Of a stretch of DNA of 9,549 nt, positions 6,099-9,549 are shown piece by piece. The stretch spans positions 1 through 9,549 of the forward strand of contig VSNQ01000151.1 of the NCBI GenBank assembly GCA_009774395.1, written 5' to 3'. The DNA comes from Lachnospiraceae bacterium (GTDB taxonomy: Bacteria; Bacillota; Clostridia; Lachnospirales; Lachnospiraceae). The notes under the pieces were generated by a model. The model was not told where the DNA came from. It was given only the letters and a program-made list of their open reading frames with translations, and ran no database searches. The first letter of the stretch is position 1; the number at the start of each line of letters is the position of its first letter. The position numbers and the translations under genes are program-made.

Positions 6099-7796
6099 TT
6101 ATTTATTTAATTTAAACTGGCTTACAAGTCCGTCAAGTGTGATTGCCTGTGCTGACAATTCCTGGCTGGTTGCCGAAGCCTCCTCGGCAGTTGCCGCATT
6201 GCTCTGAACCACCTCTGAAATCTGATTTACGCCGATTTCTGCCTGACGCATGGCTTCTGCCTGATCGTTTACCATTACCTTTAAGTTTTGTGTAAAGTCT
6301 GCGATCTGATTGATTCCATCTACAACAGATTTAATCGAATCCGCCACGCGTTCCGCCACACGGTTTCCTTCTGTTACCTCTTTAATGGAATTTTCAATCA
6401 ATTCTCTTGTATCGACTGCCGCCTTTGCGCTCTGATCTGCTAAATCACGGATTTCATCTGCAACCACGGAGAATCCACGTCCTGCTTCGCCTGCTCTTGC
6501 TGCCTCTATAGAAGCATTTAAGGACAATAAGTTTGTCTGCGCGGCAATTGCTTCTATCTCTGAAATAATATTCCCAATCCTTGTAGAAGTATCATTGATA
6601 CGCTTCATTGCTGCCATCATCTCTGCCATTTCTTCACGACTGCTATCCGCTTCGTTTGCATACTTCTGTGCTTTCATATAGGATTCGTCTGCGCTCTCCA
6701 CACTTTTTCCCATTGTGGCAGTAATATCGCTGATTGTTGCATGAAGTTCCTGTACTGCGCCAGCCTGTTCTGTTGCCCCCTCCGCAAGATTCTGTGATGC
6801 ATCTGCCAAATTACCGCTGCCCGCCTGTACCTGCTCGGAAGCTTCTCCAATCGAAGTCAGTGTCTTTGTCATCTGACTCTTTAATGTGCGCATGGACTGG
6901 TACATTTTCTGAAAATCGTTGGTATATCTATCTGGTACCTCAGATTTTGCAGTATAATCGCCGCCTGACATTTTACCTAAGATGGTATCCATATCATGAA
7001 TAATGGCACTTAGATTATCTGCCATATGTACTGCATTTTTACCCATCTCTTCTACTTCATCACCAGTATTAATCTCTGGGAATGGACTAGTAAGGTCGCC
7101 AGCAGCGAAAGTTTCAAGCCGTATACCTAGTTCTCCAAGCGGATCAGAAATCTTTTTAGAAATCTTCTTACCGATTTTCATAGATGCCATCATTGCAACT
7201 GCAATTGTTATAATAATGATACCTACCAGAATCCAGCACGCCGCCATTAAGTACCCTGACAGTTTATTTCCTTCTTTTACTTTTACATCCAGCAATTCTT
7301 CCAGCTTCTCGTAAATGCTGTTATACTTTACACTTAATTCGCTCATCGCTAAATCTTGTGCTTGCTTGCAAAGTTCTCTGTCTGTCGTTGCACCCAATGC
7401 CAATATCTCGCTGTCCAGCTTCCAGTAATCATCCAATTCCGCTTCAATCGCATCATAAGTTTTCCTGCCGTCCTCAGATACAATTGTTTTCTCTATCTGC
7501 TGAAAGGACTGCTCAAACGCTGCCTTCATCTCCGTATGCTGCTGTGTAACAGCATCAATTGCTGACTGTTCGTCATAACCAATAGCGCCACGCAACGACG
7601 ATCGAAGATCTGCAAATTGAAACATTGACGTTCCTATATCCCCCTGCGCAAAACCAAAGTTATGCAGCGCATAAGAGTAACGCAGGCAAATCACTACAAT
7701 TGCAATTAAACCAACAACCGCTGCAATTGCAGTAATTGATGACACGGTGAAAAAAGATCGAACCAATCTTTTTTCAATTTTTTCTTTCTTTATCAT
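6099..7796 (-). CDS. Methyl-accepting chemotaxis protein
   Basis: This 565-residue transmembrane chemoreceptor signals to CheA/CheW. The first membrane helix is at about 16-40. A helical extracytoplasmic ligand domain of the four-helix-bundle type runs about 41-180, the second helix is at about 182-205, and a HAMP domain at about 206-262. A long cytoplasmic coiled coil follows. The highly conserved hairpin tip is IEAIAAQTNLLSLNASIEAARAGEAGRGFSVVADEIR (414-450), with methylation-type Gln/Glu/Ala patterns on both sides. The protein ends in SQFKLNK with no CheR-binding pentapeptide. The ATG is preceded by a purine-rich GGAGAGGAG site about 12 nt away. It is transcribed alone: its own promoter lies upstream and a strong terminator follows. 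No other chemotaxis or flagellar gene is in the window, so it is an orphan receptor with unknown ligand. Confidence 0.95.
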   Translation of the reverse strand: MIKKEKIEKRLVRSFFTVSSITAIAAVVGLIAIVVICLRYSYALHNFGFAQGDIGTSMFQFADLRSSLRGAIGYDEQSAIDAVTQQHTEMKAAFEQSFQQIEKTIVSEDGRKTYDAIEAELDDYWKLDSEILALGATTDRELCKQAQDLAMSELSVKYNSIYEKLEELLDVKVKEGNKLSGYLMAACWILVGIIIITIAVAMMASMKIGKKISKKISDPLGELGIRLETFAAGDLTSPFPEINTGDEVEEMGKNAVHMADNLSAIIHDMDTILGKMSGGDYTAKSEVPDRYTNDFQKMYQSMRTLKSQMTKTLTSIGEASEQVQAGSGNLADASQNLAEGATEQAGAVQELHATISDITATMGKSVESADESYMKAQKYANEADSSREEMAEMMAAMKRINDTSTRIGNIISEIEAIAAQTNLLSLNASIEAARAGEAGRGFSVVADEIRDLADQSAKAAVDTRELIENSIKEVTEGNRVAERVADSIKSVVDGINQIADFTQNLKVMVNDQAEAMRQAEIGVNQISEVVQSNAATAEEASATSQELSAQAITLDGLVSQFKLNK

Positions 7797-7835
7797 GGTA
7801 AGACAACTCTCCTCTCCTTCCCACTAGTACCTATT

Positions 7836-7867
7836 GTTATATATGCGCGGGAGACTACATATACAAC
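7836..7867 (-). promoter_or_regulatory. Hairpin in the chemoreceptor mRNA leader
   Basis: On the minus strand GTTGTATATG and CATATATAAC form a 10-bp stem with one G-U pair around a 12-nt loop TAGTCTCCCGCG. The loop contains TCTCC, complementary to GGAGA in the ribosome site about 20-30 nt downstream, so it could contact that site. Regulation of translation is inference only. Confidence 0.45.
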
Positions 7868-7888
7868 ATTTAACAATTGCTCATTACC

Positions 7889-7916
7889 ATTATACCTTAA
7901 TTTTCCTAATAATCAA
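7889..7916 (-). promoter_or_regulatory. Promoter of the chemoreceptor gene
   Basis: On the minus strand a -35 box TTGATT (7916-7911) and a perfect -10 TATAAT (7894-7889) are separated by 16 bp. Transcription would start near 7882, giving a leader of about 85 nt that includes the hairpin. The boxes look sigma-A-like. I see no sigma-28 (flagellar) type match. Confidence 0.65.
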
Positions 7917-7974
7917 TATAGTTTTTAAACAATAATTCATTTTTTTGTTACATTTTGGCATATTGCTCAATGCC

Positions 7975-8002
7975 TTGCAAAATTATAAAAAAACAGTATA
8001 AT
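7975..8002 (+). promoter_or_regulatory. Possible distal promoter of the LytTR gene
   Basis: TTGCAA (7975-7980) and a perfect TATAAT (7997-8002) are separated by 16 bp. It would start near 8009 and place the palindrome at 8032-8057 inside the transcript. In such AT-rich DNA chance matches are common, so this is tentative. GGCAT-N8-ATGCC (7957-7974) lies directly upstream. Confidence 0.35.
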
Positions 8003-8031
8003 AATACACAATTTCATTTCATAAAATTTGG

Positions 8032-8057
8032 TATATTTTACTATAATGTAAAATATA
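8032..8057. promoter_or_regulatory. Perfect 10-bp-arm palindrome, probable regulator site
   Basis: TATATTTTAC and GTAAAATATA are perfect inverted arms around the 6-bp spacer TATAAT. The palindrome lies directly upstream of the -35 position of the proximal LytTR promoter (about -63 to -38 from the predicted start), the usual place for an activator. The symmetry suggests a dimeric regulator. LytTR proteins typically bind direct repeats, so the binder may be another protein. Confidence 0.55.
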
Positions 8058-8079
8058 TTGTTTCCATATTGAAAAAATG

Positions 8080-8088
8080 TGTTATAAT
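8080..8088 (+). promoter_or_regulatory. Extended -10 promoter of the LytTR gene
   Basis: TGTTATAAT (8080-8088) is a TG-extended perfect -10. A poor -35 candidate TTGTTT (8058-8063) has a 19-bp spacer, which fits an activator-dependent promoter with the adjacent palindrome. The leader would be about 45 nt. Confidence 0.6.
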
Positions 8089-8139
8089 AACAACAGCTTC
8101 TGAAAATTGATCATACAATGTAGGCAAAGGAACACGCAT

Positions 8140-8874
8140 ATGAAAATCGTTATCTGCGACGACAGTATTGAATATTTATTGAAAATTGAAAAGCTGTTAT
8201 TTTATTATCAAGATACTCACAACGGCGCGAGATTTGAGATCGAAAAGTTCTCGGACGCAGCCGCTTTATATAGGAAGATTCAGCAAAACGATCTGGCAGA
8301 TATTTACATATTAGATATGATTATGGCAGATAAAAACGGAATTGATATCGGAAACCAAATTCGCAGGGCAGGCTGCAATAATGCCATTATTTATATTACA
8401 ACCTCTGATGATTTTGCGCTTGATGCCTATAGCGTACATGCCGTTCGCTATCTGCTGAAACCTATCAGCGAACACAGCTTTTTTGAAGCGCTTGACTATG
8501 CACTGTCCTATGCAGAAGTTCAGAAAAGTCCAACTTATGCGATTAAGACAAAAGACGGGCTTGTGTCGATTCCCTATTCTAAAATTGAATATATTGAAAA
8601 CTCCTCACGTATATTAGACGTTCATCTAACAAATGGACAGGCAGTAAAAAGCATTTTTCTGCGCAAATCCTTTGACGAAGAAATCAGGGAAATTATCTGC
8701 CGTCCAAACTTTGTACAAGTACACAAATCTTTTCTGATAAACTTAAACTATGTAAAGAAACTCGCTGCCAACAACGCTTTAATGGAAACCGGCAAAACAA
8801 TACCCATTAGCAAAAAACGGGCTGCCGACATTAAGAAGGAATACCTTCTCTACATATCCAACCAGCACCACTAA
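8140..8874 (+). CDS. LytTR-family response regulator (AgrA/VirR-like)
   Basis: This 244-residue cytoplasmic transcription factor has a receiver domain at 1-122 with Asp7-Asp8, phospho-acceptor Asp59 (YILDMIMADKNGIDI), Thr87/Thr88 and Lys107 (RYLLKPIS), all present. The LytTR DNA-binding domain is at about 131-242, recognised by IPYSKIEYIENSSRILDVHL, FVQVHKSFLINLNYVKKL and IPISKKRAADIKKEYL. The start ATG at 8140 is supported by AAAGGAA 7 nt upstream; an in-frame TTG at 8107 lacks a ribosome site. The sensor gene follows after 29 bp, so the two form a two-component operon. LytTR systems often control peptide signalling, bacteriocins, virulence or competence. No signal-peptide gene or processing transporter is visible in the window, so the role is open. 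Confidence 0.94.
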   Translation: MKIVICDDSIEYLLKIEKLLFYYQDTHNGARFEIEKFSDAAALYRKIQQNDLADIYILDMIMADKNGIDIGNQIRRAGCNNAIIYITTSDDFALDAYSVHAVRYLLKPISEHSFFEALDYALSYAEVQKSPTYAIKTKDGLVSIPYSKIEYIENSSRILDVHLTNGQAVKSIFLRKSFDEEIREIICRPNFVQVHKSFLINLNYVKKLAANNALMETGKTIPISKKRAADIKKEYLLYISNQHH

Positions 8875-8903
8875 GACCAACGACGCTTGTCAAAGGAGCC
8901 ATA

Positions 8904-9549
8904 ATGTACTATTTTAACAATATCTCGTACCTAATCAGTCATATTTTTTTAATGTTGTTTTTCTACCTGTTCACGGTACACCGTTACTCCAGCAAGAAAA
9001 CCATTGGAATATGTCTTTTTACTTTTTCTGTGCTATCGTCTACAGACTGCCTGAAACTAAATTTTTTCCCAGACAGCGGACTATGTTATATTAGTGTAAC
9101 AATATTCCAGATTATTATTGTGCAAAGCACTAATATCTACATATCTTCCAAACGCAACACCAAAGTATTGTTTATGGGACTGTGTGCCTCCAACTATGTA
9201 ATCGCTGGCGCAATTGCCGCTTCTATACTACATATCCGCACAGGAAACCCTATCCTTGCCTTAATTGGAAGCTGTATGGTTCACGCTGTTATCCTTTTTA
9301 TTCTTTATCTTAAAATACGCAAAGAATGGTTTCAATGCTATACGCGCGATCCAATTAACAGCTGGTGGGAGTTATGCCTGATTCCGGTATTTTTTTATTG
9401 CAGTTTTTGTTTTACTGCTTTTTTCCCAAACACGCTATATGATATTCCTGATAATATCCTTGGCTGCATTATTTTGCTCATTACAATGTTTACTTCTTAT
9501 ATTATTGTATTGCGCTATGTTGAGAGCGAAGTCAAACGCTCCGAAATTT
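8904..9549 (+). CDS. Membrane sensor, probable GHKL histidine kinase, 5' part
   Basis: An open frame starts at ATG 8904 (AAAGGAG at 8892-8898, 5 nt away) and runs off the window end after 215 full codons with no stop. The visible part is a membrane domain with about six or seven hydrophobic segments (about 5-24, 34-50, 59-80, 86-110, 117-137, 155-174, 184-204). It ends in LRYVESEVKRSEI, which looks like the start of the cytoplasmic dimerisation helix. Position directly after a LytTR regulator and this topology match the AgrC-like sensor kinases with a C-terminal GHKL ATPase domain. The kinase domain itself lies outside the window, so the family call rests on context and topology. The ligand is unknown. 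Confidence 0.8.
   Translation, partial: MYYFNNISYLISHIFLMLFFYLFTVHRYSSKKTIGICLFTFSVLSSTDCLKLNFFPDSGLCYISVTIFQIIIVQSTNIYISSKRNTKVLFMGLCASNYVIAGAIAASILHIRTGNPILALIGSCMVHAVILFILYLKIRKEWFQCYTRDPINSWWELCLIPVFFYCSFCFTAFFPNTLYDIPDNILGCIILLITMFTSYIIVLRYVESEVKRSEI

Noticed and set aside
7003..7314. Plus-strand open frames inside the chemoreceptor
   Set aside because: These are antisense shadows of the HAMP and membrane region; no independent signals support them.
8107..8139. TTG start giving an 11-residue extension of the LytTR regulator
   Set aside because: It has no ribosome site, while the ATG at 8140 has one and starts directly at the receiver domain's first strand (MKIVICDD).
8875..8903. AgrD-like peptide gene between regulator and sensor
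   Set aside because: The 29-bp gap is too short to encode a peptide and simply holds the sensor's ribosome site.

Overview
The window looks like chromosomal DNA of a low-to-moderate G+C Gram-positive anaerobe. A Clostridia member, probably Lachnospiraceae, fits best. This is judged from AT-rich intergenic DNA, strong AGGAGG-type ribosome sites, sigma-A-like promoters, a PadR/HAAS gene pair, a VanS-like kinase whose ATP lid uses a 'KN.S' motif, and a LytTR regulator followed by a multi-membrane sensor. Genus cannot be told from the sequence alone.

Layout. (1) 1-1808, plus strand: a two-gene operon. A promoter carrying twin perfect 19-bp palindromes drives a PadR-family repressor (105-434), then a 443-residue membrane protein (477-1808). 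That protein joins a HAAS-like N-terminal domain to a degenerate SEDS (RodA/FtsW/SpoVE-type) membrane domain. (2) 1809-2134: a gene-free spacer between convergent genes, packed with palindromes. The largest is a 156-bp MITE-like near-palindrome that abuts the SEDS stop codon and is flanked by TAA on both sides. (3) 2135-5183, minus strand: an OmpR-type response regulator overlapping a large 791-residue histidine kinase. (4) 5281-5796, minus strand: a DedA-family membrane protein 97 bp upstream of the response regulator, with no clear terminator between them, so dedA-RR-HK may be partly co-transcribed. (5) 6011-6070: a long intrinsic terminator, then a methyl-accepting chemotaxis protein on the minus strand (6099-7796) with a structured leader. 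(6) 7797-8139: a divergent promoter region, then on the plus strand a LytTR response regulator (8140-8874) and the first 215 codons of a membrane sensor, probably its GHKL-type kinase (8904 to the window end).

How the genes may work together: the left two thirds has a cell-envelope flavour (PadR-controlled SEDS-like protein, envelope-type two-component system, DedA lipid-transporter homologue). The right third is signalling (chemoreceptor, LytTR system). No recognisable mobile-element transposase, CRISPR array, rRNA or tRNA was seen. The most unusual items are the HAAS-SEDS fusion that seems to lack the catalytic aspartate of SEDS glycosyltransferases, the palindromic element that appears to share its TAA with a stop codon, and the perfect palindrome just upstream of the LytTR promoter.
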